This document shows, one piece after another, positions 41,514-50,828 of a stretch of DNA of 64,000 nucleotides. Source of the stretch: Streptococcus hyointestinalis (GTDB taxonomy: Bacteria; Bacillota; Bacilli; Lactobacillales; Streptococcaceae); assembly GCF_011039275.1 (NCBI RefSeq), contig NZ_JAAKGB010000001.1:2046001-2110000 (forward strand). Reading direction: 5' to 3'. The number at the start of each line of letters is the position of its first letter. Within the stretch, counting starts at the first letter, position 1. The position numbers were made by a program, and so were the translations under genes. The notes under the pieces are model-generated. The model worked only from the letters and a program-made list of their open reading frames with translations, did not search any database and was not told the origin of the DNA.

Positions 41514-43952
41514 TTAATCTACTGTAAAGACCAGCTGGTTTTTACGGCAGCCGATTTTAAGGGTTTTGGCGTCATCTAACTCACCACCAAGGAGCATTTC
41601 AGCTAGTTTGTCCTCAACATCTGTCTGCAAGGTACGACGTAGAGGGCGAGCCCCCATCTCTGGGTCGTAGCCTTTTTCAGCTAAGTATCTAAGCGCTGCT
41701 GGTTGTACTTTTAGCGTGATACCTTTTTCTGCAAGACGAGCAATCAACGGTTTAATCATAATCTTAACCACTTCCTGCATATCCTCTTGCGTCAAACTAT
41801 GAAAGACAACCTTTTCATCGATACGGTTTAGAAACTCTGGACGATAAGCACGCTTCAACTCTTCAAAGATACGAGATTGTACCGCTTGGTGAGAGTGAGC
41901 TTGTGCCTGCGCTCCAAAGCCAACTGTTTTGTCATCACGAAGGGCTGTCGCTCCTAAGTTGCTAGTCATGATGATAATCGTATTTGAAAAGTCGACTTTT
42001 CGTCCCTTGCTGTCGGTCAGAACACCGTCATCTAGCACTTGGAGTAGCAGGTTGAAAATATCAGGGTGCGCCTTTTCCACCTCATCAAAGAGGAGCACAG
42101 AGTAAGGTTTGTTGCGGACTTTCTCTGTCAGCTCACCACCCTCATCATAGCCGACATAACCTGGAGGTGCACCGTTTAGACGACTGGCGGCGAATTTCTC
42201 CATGTACTCCGACATATCAAAGCGAATAAGCGCTGACTCATCATCAAAGAGCACTTCAGCAAGCGCCTTAGCCAGCTCGGTCTTTCCGACACCTGTCGGA
42301 CCTAAGAACATAAAGGAGCCAATCGGGCGTTTGCCTGAGCGGATACCAGACTGGTTACGACGAATAGCACGGCTAATACTAGAGACTGCCTCATCCTGAC
42401 CAATCACACGCTTGTGCAGTTCTTTCTCCAGATTGAGGTATTTCTTGTTGTCAGAAGCGGTCATTTTCTCAACCGGGATACCTGATAGACGGCTCAGGGT
42501 CGCAAGGATATGCTCTGGTGTCACGGCTTGGCGTGGTTTTTCTTTTTGACTAGTTGCTTTTTTGAGCAATTTTGTCGCCAAGACCATGTCATCGTTTAAG
42601 ATGGCTTCATCCACAGGGTTTAAAAAGCCTGTGTCTTCTTTTTTAATCATGGTCTGAACCGTCGCACTCGCCTCATCCAGCAAATCAATAGCAGAGTCTG
42701 GCAGTTGCTTGCTGGTGAGGTAACGGTGCGCTGCTGTGACCGCCGTTTTGACCGCCTCATCAGAAATACTCACATGGTGAAAGTCCTCATAGGACCCTTT
42801 CAAACCAAGCAAGATGTCATAAGCCTGCTCAACTGTTGGCTCTTCAACCAAAATCTTGGCAAAGCGACGAGACAGCGCTGCATCTTTTTCAATATGCTTT
42901 TGGTATTCTTCTTGAGTGGTTGCCCCTACCGTGCGCAAAGTTCCACGAGCAAGAGCGGGTTTGAGGATATTTGCCGCATCTAGCGTGCTATCAATCCCGC
43001 TACCTGAGCCCATAATCGTGTGCAGCTCATCAATGAAGAGAATAATATGCCCGTCCTCTTCGATGTCTGAGATGATTTGGTTCATGCGCTCCTCAAAGTC
43101 CCCACGAAAACGTGTCCCAGCAATGACACTCATCATATCAAGCTCTAGCACACGCATATCACGCAGCTCATAAGGAATATCACCTGTGGAAATGCGCTGC
43201 GCTAAACCGTAGGCAAGAGCTGTCTTTCCGACACCAGCATCACCGACAAGGACAGGATTGTTCTTAGTTTTACGGCTCAGCACCTGAATCATTCTGGCAA
43301 TCTCTTTGTCCCGACCGATAACAGGCTCTAACTTGCCTGCACGAGCCTGCGCAGTCAAGTCACGTGTGAAGTCTGCCAAGTCTCCAGCTGTACTCTGCGG
43401 ACGCATCATATCTGAAAAATTGCCCCCAGCTTTTGCTGGCTTAGGACTGCGAAGAGTGTGAATCGCCTTGATATTTTCCTTGGTAAAGCCAGCATTGCGC
43501 TCAAGCGACTTTCTGAGATCCAAAAGACGCAAGGAATCACCGTCGTCCTTGTACTTAAAGCCAGCCAGCTCAAGGAGTCTCGTCGCCAGCAAATCTTTAT
43601 TGACCAAGATAGCAAATAAAACATGCTCTGTCCCTACAGCTTCACTGCCTGTGACTTTTTGGATTTTTTGTGCTAAGTCTAGCACTTCAGACAAAGCTCG
43701 TGATTGCGGACGGAAAGTCACCGCTACATTGTCACGAGGAGACCTGTCCATTGCTAAAATCGCAGCACTCTCATAATCCTCAAAGCGCACCTTGTCCTCA
43801 TACTCTGCAAAGGTCAAGCCCGCAATCGAATCTCTGATACCCACCATAGCCAGCAAGACATGCCAAGTCTCGAGGTAGCTACTGTCATAGCGTGCCGCCT
43901 CGTACTGCGCTAAGCTAAATACTTCTTGTAATTTATATGAATAATCGCTCAT
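41514..43952 (-). CDS. clpC: ATP-dependent Clp protease ATPase ClpC
   Basis: The 812-residue protein has an N-terminal Clp_N double repeat (about 1-150), first AAA+ module with Walker A GDAGVGKTAL (about residue 237) and second with GPTGVGKTEL (about 535). It partners with ClpP to degrade misfolded proteins, usually with adaptor MecA. It overlaps ctsR by four bases, so CtsR controls it. Confidence 0.96.
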   Translation of the reverse strand: MSDYSYKLQEVFSLAQYEAARYDSSYLETWHVLLAMVGIRDSIAGLTFAEYEDKVRFEDYESAAILAMDRSPRDNVAVTFRPQSRALSEVLDLAQKIQKVTGSEAVGTEHVLFAILVNKDLLATRLLELAGFKYKDDGDSLRLLDLRKSLERNAGFTKENIKAIHTLRSPKPAKAGGNFSDMMRPQSTAGDLADFTRDLTAQARAGKLEPVIGRDKEIARMIQVLSRKTKNNPVLVGDAGVGKTALAYGLAQRISTGDIPYELRDMRVLELDMMSVIAGTRFRGDFEERMNQIISDIEEDGHIILFIDELHTIMGSGSGIDSTLDAANILKPALARGTLRTVGATTQEEYQKHIEKDAALSRRFAKILVEEPTVEQAYDILLGLKGSYEDFHHVSISDEAVKTAVTAAHRYLTSKQLPDSAIDLLDEASATVQTMIKKEDTGFLNPVDEAILNDDMVLATKLLKKATSQKEKPRQAVTPEHILATLSRLSGIPVEKMTASDNKKYLNLEKELHKRVIGQDEAVSSISRAIRRNQSGIRSGKRPIGSFMFLGPTGVGKTELAKALAEVLFDDESALIRFDMSEYMEKFAASRLNGAPPGYVGYDEGGELTEKVRNKPYSVLLFDEVEKAHPDIFNLLLQVLDDGVLTDSKGRKVDFSNTIIIMTSNLGATALRDDKTVGFGAQAQAHSHQAVQSRIFEELKRAYRPEFLNRIDEKVVFHSLTQEDMQEVVKIMIKPLIARLAEKGITLKVQPAALRYLAEKGYDPEMGARPLRRTLQTDVEDKLAEMLLGGELDDAKTLKIGCRKNQLVFTVD

Positions 43953-44413
43953 AAATGAAACCCTTTTCTATCCAATCTTTGGAGCAGTTTGCGTAGCATA
44001 CGTGCTCGAATCTTAGGAGCGTCCTCTCCTAGCACCTCATCACAGGCGGTCACCAAAAGCAGATGACCCTCACGCTCACTAATCACCTCATCTTCAAACA
44101 AAAGCTGGATGATGTCCTCATAGACCTGCTGGCTAATCTGCTCACCAATAGTTGCTTGGAGATTACCCAACATCTGGTGCTTATCTGAGAAGTGAACCTT
44201 AGCAATGCGGATATATCCGCCACCGCCACGCTTACTCTCTACAGTATAGCCACGACTCTCAGTAAAGCGTGTCTTTATCACGTAGTTTATCTGACTTGGC
44301 ACGACTTGAAAGGTATCGGCTAATAGCGAACGCTTGATTTCTGCGATACCAGATTGTGCTAGCAAGTTTTTGATGTAGTCCTCAATATTATCAGAGGTAT
44401 TTTTTGTAGCCAC
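43949..44413 (-). CDS. ctsR: CtsR heat-shock repressor
   Basis: The 154-residue repressor starts with the winged-helix DNA-binding domain (NTSDNIEDYIKNLLAQSG, then QINYVIKTRFTESRGYTVES and KRGGGGYIRI). The Gly-rich loop is the heat sensor known for CtsR. The start is GTG at 44413 with AGGAG upstream. It represses the clpC operon, groESL and other stress genes. Confidence 0.95.
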   Translation of the reverse strand: MATKNTSDNIEDYIKNLLAQSGIAEIKRSLLADTFQVVPSQINYVIKTRFTESRGYTVESKRGGGGYIRIAKVHFSDKHQMLGNLQATIGEQISQQVYEDIIQLLFEDEVISEREGHLLLVTACDEVLGEDAPKIRARMLRKLLQRLDRKGFHL

Positions 44414-44430
44414 TAGCGTCTCCTTTCTTC

Positions 44431-44462
44431 TTTGACTAATACTGACATTTATTATATCAAAA
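44431..44462 (-). promoter_or_regulatory. ctsR-clpC promoter with partial CtsR box
   Basis: A TATAAT -10 on the minus strand with AGTCAAA (CtsR half-site) at 44431-44437. The second half-site is degenerate, so autoregulation is likely but not certain. Confidence 0.5.
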
Positions 44463-44602
44463 ATAAAGCCATTCGCAAACTAAGACCCTTAAAAGACAAG
44501 CAAAAGCAGGTTTAGAGTTGTCAATCCCCTAGAGATAAGATAAAATAGAGAAAGTGCTTCTAACAAAGGAGAAAGCACTCTGAATGAAGAAAGGTTATCA
44601 TT

Positions 44603-45070
44603 ATGAATTACTTGATTACACTGCTCATCTCTATGGTTCCCTTGATTGAATTGCGAGGAGCAGTTCCTTACGCCATTGCTACAGGCATACCTTACTGGCA
44701 GGCTCTTGTTATCGGTGTTATTGGCAATATGCTGCCTGTTCCTATTATCTTCTTCTTTGCCAGAAGGGTACTAGAGTGGGGAGCTGATAAGCCTCTTATC
44801 GGTGGCTTTTTCACCTGGTGTCTCAAAAAAGGACACAGCGGTGGGCAAAAGCTGGAAAAAGTAGCTGGTGAGCGTGGTATTTTCATTGCCCTCTTGCTCT
44901 TTGTAGGGATTCCTATCCCAGGGACTGGCGCTTGGACAGGAACTCTGGCTGCAAGTATCCTTGACTGGGACTTCAAAAAAAGCATCATCGCTGTGATGCT
45001 TGGAGTTATCCTAGCAGGTCTCATCATGGGTACCATCGCACTCTTTGGTCTTAAGGCTATTACTGGTTAA
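44603..45070 (+). CDS. Small multidrug export-like membrane protein (COG2426)
   Basis: The 155-residue protein has four to five membrane helices and the family motif IELRGAVPYAI near residue 15, then GIPIPGTGAWTGTLAA. It belongs to the small multidrug export family (PF06695), with few members characterised. The start at 44603 follows AAAGGTTATC. A hairpin (GTGCTT/AAGCAC) precedes the gene. Confidence 0.82.
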   Translation: MNYLITLLISMVPLIELRGAVPYAIATGIPYWQALVIGVIGNMLPVPIIFFFARRVLEWGADKPLIGGFFTWCLKKGHSGGQKLEKVAGERGIFIALLLFVGIPIPGTGAWTGTLAASILDWDFKKSIIAVMLGVILAGLIMGTIALFGLKAITG

Positions 45071-45073
45071 TAA

Positions 45074-45101
45074 CAAAAAAGCCCCGAGGGGCTTTTTTGT
45101 T
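45074..45101. terminator. Bidirectional terminator
   Basis: AAAAAAGCCCC and GGGGCTTTTTT with loop GA, between the exporter gene and tsf. Confidence 0.9.
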
Positions 45102-45114
45102 ATGCTTATAGAGC

Positions 45115-46155
45115 TTAGTTTTCAAGCGCAGCAGCCATAGTTGCAGCAACTTCTGCTTCAAAATCGTTTGCTGCTTTTTCGATACCGTCACCAACTTCAA
45201 AACGAACGAAAGCAACTGCTTTAGCGTTTACTGAGTCAAGATAAGCTTCAACTGTCTTGCTGTCATCCATGATGTAAACTTGTGCAAGAAGTGTGTAAGC
45301 TTGGTCAACTTGAGTGTTGTCAAGCATGAAGCGAGCCATTTTACCAGGGATGATTTTATCCCAGATTTTTTCTGGTTTACCTTCAGCTGCCAATTCTTCT
45401 TTGATAGCTTCTTCAGCTTTAGCGATGACTTCATCTGTCAACTCAGCTTTAGAACCGTATTGCAAGAATGGAAGAGCTGGTTTACCAACCATAGCACGGC
45501 TTTCGTTGTCTTGTTCGATCTTGTGGTTCAATTGAGCAAGCTCATCTTTAACGAATTGAGGATCCAATTCTTCGTAAGAAAGAACAGTTGGTTTCATCGC
45601 AGCGATGTGCATTGCAACTTGTTTAGCTGTTGCTTCGTCTGTGCCTTCAAGAACAGCAACTACACCGATACGTCCACCGTTGTGTTGGTAAGCACCAAAG
45701 ACTTGGTCATCAGACTTCTCAACCAAGGCAAAGCGACGGAATGAGATTTTTTCTCCGATAGTAGCAGTTGCAGTAACAAATGCTTGCTCCAAAGTTTCAC
45801 CTGAAGCAGTTGTCAAAGCAAGAGCTTCAGCGTCGTTTGCTGGTTTACCTTCTGCGATAACTTTTGCAGCTTCGTTAACAAGTGCTACGAATTGGTCGTT
45901 TTTCGCAACGAAGTCTGTTTCTGAGTTCACTTCGACAACAGCAGCAACGTTACCGTCAACGTAAACGCCTGTCAAACCTTCTGCAGCGACACGGTCAGCT
46001 TTCTTAGCTGCTTTTGCCATTCCTTTTTCACGAAGCAATTCAATTGCTTTATCGATGTCACCATCTGTTTCAACCAATGCTTTTTTAGCGTCCATGACAC
46101 CAGCACCAGATTTTTCACGCAATTCTTTAACGAGTTTAGCTGTGATTTCTGCCAT
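45115..46155 (-). CDS. tsf: Elongation factor Ts
   Basis: The 346-residue protein begins [20 protein letters not shown] and has the EF-Tu contact motif TDFVAKND. It exchanges GDP for GTP on EF-Tu. The start is the ATG at 46155 with TAGGAG upstream. The open frame to 46239 covers the rpsB terminator region and is rejected. Second gene after rpsB. Confidence 0.97.
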   Translation of the reverse strand: MAEITAKLVKELREKSGAGVMDAKKALVETDGDIDKAIELLREKGMAKAAKKADRVAAEGLTGVYVDGNVAAVVEVNSETDFVAKNDQFVALVNEAAKVIAEGKPANDAEALALTTASGETLEQAFVTATATIGEKISFRRFALVEKSDDQVFGAYQHNGGRIGVVAVLEGTDEATAKQVAMHIAAMKPTVLSYEELDPQFVKDELAQLNHKIEQDNESRAMVGKPALPFLQYGSKAELTDEVIAKAEEAIKEELAAEGKPEKIWDKIIPGKMARFMLDNTQVDQAYTLLAQVYIMDDSKTVEAYLDSVNAKAVAFVRFEVGDGIEKAANDFEAEVAATMAAALEN

Positions 46156-46192
46156 TTTAACGTCTCCTATGTTTGATTTTTCATATATAAAA

Positions 46193-46230
46193 ACGAGACA
46201 GAGCGGTTTGCATCTGCCCCGTTTGACAAT
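46193..46230 (-). terminator. Terminator between rpsB and tsf
   Basis: AACGGGGCAGA pairs with TCTGTCTCGTT (G-T pairs included), followed by TTTTTAT on the minus strand. It probably lowers tsf expression relative to rpsB. Confidence 0.65.
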
Positions 46231-46299
46231 TATTAACACTTTTCGTAAAGCTAGTTGACAGTTACTTTACAGACTTGTCAACCTAGGTTAAAAATGCAA

Positions 46300-47067
46300 T
46301 TAGTCGTTTGAACCTTCAACAGCTTCAACGATTTCTTCGATTGAGTCAGCTTCTGCAGCTTCTTCAAAAGCAACATCTGCATCTTCACCTTGACGTCCTT
46401 CGATAACAGCGTCAGCCAATTTAGAAGTAATCAACTTAACTGCACGGATAGCGTCATCGTTAGCTGGGATGATAACATCGATATCATCTGGATCAGCGTT
46501 TGTATCTACCATCGCAACGATTGGGATACCAAGTTTTTTAGCTTCTTTAACAGCGATTTGTTCTTTGTGTGGGTCAACGATGTAGATCACATCTGGAATG
46601 CGTGGCATGTCTTCGATACCACCCAAGAATTTTTCAAGACGTGCACGTTGTTTGTTAAGAAGGGCAACTTCTTTTTTAGGAAGGACTTCAAAAGTTCCGT
46701 CAGCTTCCATTTGTTTGATTTCTTTCAAACGAGCGATACGTTTTTGGATTGTATCCCAGTTTGTAAGTGTTCCACCCAACCAACGGTGGTTGATGTAGTA
46801 TTGACCTGCACGAGTAGCTTCTTCAGCGATTGCTTCAGCAGCTTGTTTTTTAGTACCAACAAACAAGATAACAGCGTCGTTTGCAGCTGCATCACGAACG
46901 AAGTCGTAAGCTTGGTCAGCCAATTTTACAGTTTGTTGAAGGTCGATAACGTGGATACCGTTACGTTCTGTAAAGATGTATTTAGCCATCTTAGGGTTCC
47001 AGCGACGTGTTTGGTGACCAAAGTGAACACCAGCTTCAAGAAGTTGTTTCATTGAAATTACTGCCAT
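46300..47067 (-). CDS. rpsB: 30S ribosomal protein S2
   Basis: The 255-residue protein begins [20 protein letters not shown] and has [20 protein letters not shown]. The C-terminus is acidic. It is part of the small ribosomal subunit. The start at 47067 has AAGGAG upstream, and the longer frame to 47109 is rejected. Confidence 0.97.
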   Translation of the reverse strand: MAVISMKQLLEAGVHFGHQTRRWNPKMAKYIFTERNGIHVIDLQQTVKLADQAYDFVRDAAANDAVILFVGTKKQAAEAIAEEATRAGQYYINHRWLGGTLTNWDTIQKRIARLKEIKQMEADGTFEVLPKKEVALLNKQRARLEKFLGGIEDMPRIPDVIYIVDPHKEQIAVKEAKKLGIPIVAMVDTNADPDDIDVIIPANDDAIRAVKLITSKLADAVIEGRQGEDADVAFEEAAEADSIEEIVEAVEGSND

Positions 47068-47103
47068 GAGTAAATTCTCCTTTATAAAATGTTTTTTAGC
47101 CTC

Positions 47104-47162
47104 TCTCAAACTTCAGCTCGCATGACCACCACAAGGGCAACAGCCAAACGATTGGTTTGAGA
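47104..47162 (-). promoter_or_regulatory. Structured rpsB leader
   Basis: In the leader, TCTCAAAC (47104-47111 on plus, as GTTTGAGA on minus) pairs with 47155-47162, closing a domain of about 60 bases with internal hairpins. It may be a regulatory leader where S2 binds its own mRNA. The promoter lies just upstream. Confidence 0.45.
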
Positions 47163-47192
47163 TGAGTATTTGTTGTAAGATACAACCTCATC

Positions 47193-47221
47193 ATGATACC
47201 ACAATTAGGCAAAAAAAACAA
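47193..47221 (-). promoter_or_regulatory. rpsB promoter
   Basis: Minus-strand TTGTTT, 17-base spacer, TATCAT, with TGG before the -10. Confidence 0.6.
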
Positions 47222-47300
47222 GTCTTTATCACTATTAGACAAAGGTTTTTTGCTGTAGTATAATATAAGTAAAGCGGTTACAAGTTTTAGGAGGTTTTCT

Positions 47301-47999
47301 ATGGAGTTGATTGTCGATAAGGTCAGTAAAAGTTTTCAAGATAAGGTGGTCTTAAAAGAAGCGAGTGCGGTCTTTGAAGAGGGCAAGATTACAGGCTTAC
47401 TTGGGCGAAATGGTGCTGGAAAAACGACACTTTTTCGCCTCATAAACCAAGACATTGACCTTGATAGTGGAGAGTGTCGCCTAAGAGACGGCGAGAATGA
47501 GCTTCCTCTATCAGCTAGTCATGTCGGTATGGTCATGGCAGAAAACCTACTACCAGAGTTTTTAACAGGCTATGAATTTGTGCAGTTTTTTCTGGATATC
47601 AGAGAAAGTCCAAGTACACTAAGTCCTGATGACTATCTGGAGATGGTGGAAATTGATGTGGCAGACAGACATCGGATTATCAAGGGCTACTCTAGCGGTA
47701 TGCAGAGCAAGCTCTCTATTTTAGCGGTTGTGATTTTGGCGCCTAAGGTAATTTTGCTGGATGAGCCGTTAACGGCTGTAGATGTCCTCGCTGGTATCCA
47801 ACTCAAAAAACTCCTCAAGACGCTGAAAAAAGATCACATCATTCTCCTGTCCACACACATTTTGCAGCTGGCTTATGATTTATGCGATGAGATTGTTGTA
47901 CTTAAAGACGGGCAGCTAACACCTCTTGCTATTGATAGGGATGATAGCCAATTTGAGGGTCGGATTGTTCAAGTATTGGCAGGTGAGACAGATGATTAA
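47301..47999 (+). CDS. ABC exporter ATP-binding protein
   Basis: The 232-residue protein has Walker A LLGRNGAGKTTLF (about 34-46), signature GYSSGMQSKLSI and Walker B VILLDEPLTAVD. The signature reads SSGMQ rather than SGGQ. It pairs with the overlapping permease gene and probably exports or moves a lipid, peptide or drug. GGAGG precedes the ATG. Confidence 0.88.
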   Translation: MELIVDKVSKSFQDKVVLKEASAVFEEGKITGLLGRNGAGKTTLFRLINQDIDLDSGECRLRDGENELPLSASHVGMVMAENLLPEFLTGYEFVQFFLDIRESPSTLSPDDYLEMVEIDVADRHRIIKGYSSGMQSKLSILAVVILAPKVILLDEPLTAVDVLAGIQLKKLLKTLKKDHIILLSTHILQLAYDLCDEIVVLKDGQLTPLAIDRDDSQFEGRIVQVLAGETDD

Positions 48000-49590
48000 A
48001 CTCCTACGTTTTTATGCCTTCTTAACAAGAAGACGCCAGTACAATCAGTTTATCTACCTCTTACAGCGCTTGCCTTTTATCGGCAAATACATCCCAAACA
48101 CTTGCTATCAAGCAACTCAGCTCAAGACGCTTCTGGTTTATCTAACAGGCATTTGGAAAATCATAATGGCATTTGTCTATCGCACACTCTACTTGGTGGC
48201 ATTACTGCTACTATCTCATCTGGCAGCTAATTATTTTCAGCCAAAGGTGGAGGCTAGGGCTTATTTTCTTACGTGGCTGGTGCTTTTGAGTGTATTTCTA
48301 AGCGGTGTCTTTCGCAGTCAATACTTGACTAAGGATACAGACACCATCATTGCCTTTCGGATTTTTCGCCTGCCTATCAGACGCTATCTTTTTACCAAAC
48401 AATTGGCTGATGAACTCTTGCTGCGAGTCAGCCTTTGCTTAGTTCTACTGGCTATTTTTGCTTATCTAGGATTGCCACTCTTGTCTGCTGTTTATCTTAC
48501 CTTGTGTGCTATGGGATTTAGCTTTTTGATGAAGGTCTTGCTGCTTGCCACTTACAAGGCAAAGTCAGACACTCCTGATAAGTTTCTCGTGCCTATCACA
48601 CTGGGATTAGCTTTGGTCTTTCTAGCATTAACAGTTGGTACGCTCTTTGGCTTTTCTCTGTCTTATCAGCTTTTTTACACTTGGCAGGCTGGCGTCTTAG
48701 GGTTTGGGCTAACTCTTATCTGTAGCTATATACTGCTACACTACCCACAGTTTGACAAGCTGGCACGCAAGCTATTGACCTATGAGCAACTCCAAACCTT
48801 TGACAAGGTAATGGTTGAGGCGCAAACACAAGGTCTTGATTTGAAGCCAAAGGACATAAACACCACCACGGTAAAGGGACAGCCAGCAGGGGACGGGATT
48901 GTTTATCTCAATCAGATTTTTTACAGTCGAGTTGGGCACCACCTCAAGCGCAAGTGCTATCCTAAGCTAGGTTTGTTGCTTGCTTTGCTAGCTGCTCTTT
49001 GGGGACTTGCTCTTTTTCACAAGCTATCCTTTTCCATGTCAGCGGTTACGACCATGTGGTTTCCAATGCTTGTCCTTGCTAGCTCTATTATCTTTTCTAG
49101 CGAGTTTTACACCAAGTTTTGCTTTTACCATATGGATAGACAGCTTATGCGTTACACTTTTTACCGTGAACCAAGGCATTTGAGCGTGGCACTTCGTATC
49201 CGCTTTGCTACCATTTGCCGTCTACATCTACCACTTTTAGGGCTCGCGCTTTTAGGACTTGTGGGAGCTTACCTCTTGTCTAACGGTCACAATCTCCTTG
49301 CTCTTATCTGGCTCCTTATCATCCAGTGCATAGCAATGCTCTTTTACAGTCTGCACTTTCTCATTCTTTATTATCTGCTCTCGCCATTTACGGAAAACCT
49401 AAAGGTCAAGAATCCTGTTTATCAGATTGCAAATCTTATCTTTTACTCTTGGTCAGCTTATCTCTCTTTTCAACTCGCTCAGCTGACAGCCCATGCTTTT
49501 CTTTACTTTATCGGCTTTTGTCTCATCTATATGGTGCTTGGATTTGTAGCTGTTCTCAAGTTTTCCCCTAAGACCTTTCACCTGCGCTAA
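47992..49590 (+). CDS. ABC exporter membrane protein
   Basis: A 532-residue protein with at least twelve predicted membrane helices and two large cytoplasmic loops. It overlaps the ATPase gene by eight bases, so the two form one transporter. It resembles large ABC-2-like permeases, but I do not recognise the exact family. The frame could start at 47926, but that lies inside the ATPase gene and has no good ribosome site. Confidence 0.78.
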   Translation: MIKLLRFYAFLTRRRQYNQFIYLLQRLPFIGKYIPNTCYQATQLKTLLVYLTGIWKIIMAFVYRTLYLVALLLLSHLAANYFQPKVEARAYFLTWLVLLSVFLSGVFRSQYLTKDTDTIIAFRIFRLPIRRYLFTKQLADELLLRVSLCLVLLAIFAYLGLPLLSAVYLTLCAMGFSFLMKVLLLATYKAKSDTPDKFLVPITLGLALVFLALTVGTLFGFSLSYQLFYTWQAGVLGFGLTLICSYILLHYPQFDKLARKLLTYEQLQTFDKVMVEAQTQGLDLKPKDINTTTVKGQPAGDGIVYLNQIFYSRVGHHLKRKCYPKLGLLLALLAALWGLALFHKLSFSMSAVTTMWFPMLVLASSIIFSSEFYTKFCFYHMDRQLMRYTFYREPRHLSVALRIRFATICRLHLPLLGLALLGLVGAYLLSNGHNLLALIWLLIIQCIAMLFYSLHFLILYYLLSPFTENLKVKNPVYQIANLIFYSWSAYLSFQLAQLTAHAFLYFIGFCLIYMVLGFVAVLKFSPKTFHLR

Positions 49591-49660
49591 AAAGTTGCTC
49601 AACTTTTCACATTTACCACTTGACGAATCTCAAAAATTAAGATAAAATGTAATCTGTTGT

Positions 49661-49731
49661 GGCGGTATAGCCAAGTGGTAAGGCACGGCTCTGCAAAAGC
49701 TTGATCGTCGGTTCAAATCCGTCTACCGCCT
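49661..49731 (+). tRNA. tRNA-Cys (anticodon GCA)
   Basis: A 71-base cloverleaf: acceptor GGCGGTA/TACCGCC, D stem GCCA/GGCA, anticodon loop CTGCAAA and T loop TTCAAAT. The T stem has a T-T mispair and the anticodon stem a C-T mispair at its base. CCA is not encoded. Confidence 0.92.
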
Positions 49732-49740
49732 TAATAACCT

Positions 49741-49769
49741 TAAAAAGCTCACTTTTGTGAGCTTTTTGT
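49741..49769 (+). terminator. tRNA-Cys terminator
   Basis: AAAAAGCTCAC and GTGAGCTTTTT around TTTT. Confidence 0.88.
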
Positions 49770-49836
49770 GTTAACTACACTTTTCACCCCCACTTTATGC
49801 TATAATAAAGCCATTCTACTTTTGGAGGTGTTGAGG

Positions 49837-50793
49837 ATGAAAAAACTAGAAAAAGGCAGTCACATTCGTGTGTTGAGTCCATCTTCGTCTATTGAGCGTT
49901 TGGGTGGCTTTGAGGCAAATCTAGCGGCAAAGAAAAAGCTGGAGGAGCTTGGCTTTAGGATCTCTTTTTCCGAGCATTATTTGGAAAATGACCCGCTCTT
50001 TTCGGCTTCTATTGAGAGTCGTGTGGCGGATTTGCACGCTGCTTTTTGCGACCCTGATGTGGATGCGATTTTGGCTACTATCGGAGGTTTCAACTCCAAT
50101 GAGCTGTTGCCTTATCTCGACTATGACCTTATCGCTAAACACCCAAAAATCATCTGTGGTTACTCCGACTCGACGGCTTTTTTAAACGCTATCTTTGCCA
50201 AGACCCACCTCATGACCTACATGGGACCTAGCTATTCGAGTTTTAAGATGAATGAAGGGCAAGACTATCAGAGCAAGATGTGGCTGCAAGCCATGACACA
50301 GACCAGCTATGAGCTGACTCCAAGTAGCCAGTGGTCGAGTGACGCTTGGTACGATCCGACTCAGCCCCGCCACTTTTTCCCAACAGAGTGGAAAGTTTAC
50401 ACGCACGGCAAGGCTCAAGGAACCCTTATCGGCGGCAATCTCGTCACCTTCAACCTGCTACGTGGGACAGACTATGCCCCTCAGGTGTCGGACTACGTCT
50501 TAGTTGCCGAGCAGTCCGAGGAAGACCTCTTTTATGACTTTACCCGCAACTTAGCAGCGCTTTTGCAAAGCTATCCTCACCCTAAGGCGCTTCTTATCGG
50601 GCGCTTTCCAAAGGAGACTGAGATGACTGAGTCGCTCCTGCGCCTCATTCTAGACAAGCACCCTATTTTACAGACAATTCCTGTCGTCTACGATATGGAC
50701 TTTGCACACACACAACCTCTGCTGACCATGACTATTGGTGCGACGATTACCATTTCAACCGAGGATATGACATTTACCATCACAGAAGATTAA
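49837..50793 (+). CDS. LD-carboxypeptidase (peptidase S66)
   Basis: The 318-residue protein has the S66 motifs RVLSPSS near the start, IGGFNSNELLPYLD and the nucleophile Ser in CGYSDSTAFLNAI (about residue 114). The family removes the terminal D-alanine from tetrapeptide stems of recycled cell wall or inactivates microcin-like compounds (MccF). No signal peptide, so it acts in the cytoplasm. GGAGGTGTTGAGG precedes the ATG at 49837. Confidence 0.9.
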   Translation: MKKLEKGSHIRVLSPSSSIERLGGFEANLAAKKKLEELGFRISFSEHYLENDPLFSASIESRVADLHAAFCDPDVDAILATIGGFNSNELLPYLDYDLIAKHPKIICGYSDSTAFLNAIFAKTHLMTYMGPSYSSFKMNEGQDYQSKMWLQAMTQTSYELTPSSQWSSDAWYDPTQPRHFFPTEWKVYTHGKAQGTLIGGNLVTFNLLRGTDYAPQVSDYVLVAEQSEEDLFYDFTRNLAALLQSYPHPKALLIGRFPKETEMTESLLRLILDKHPILQTIPVVYDMDFAHTQPLLTMTIGATITISTEDMTFTITED

Positions 50794-50827
50794 AAAAGTT
50801 GAGTAGCTTAAGCTACTCAACTTTTTT
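50792..50827. terminator. Bidirectional terminator between S66 gene and pepO
   Basis: A perfect palindrome with AAAAAAGTTGAGTAGC and its complement and T runs on both strands. Confidence 0.9.
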
Positions 50828-50828
50828 G

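Noticed and set aside
46390..47055. Plus-strand frame of 221 codons opposite rpsB
   Set aside because: A long antisense frame caused by codon bias of a highly expressed gene. Rich in Phe, Cys and Ser.
47068..47109. N-terminal extension of S2
   Set aside because: The ATG at 47067 has a good ribosome site and gives the standard N-terminus. The extension lies in the leader.
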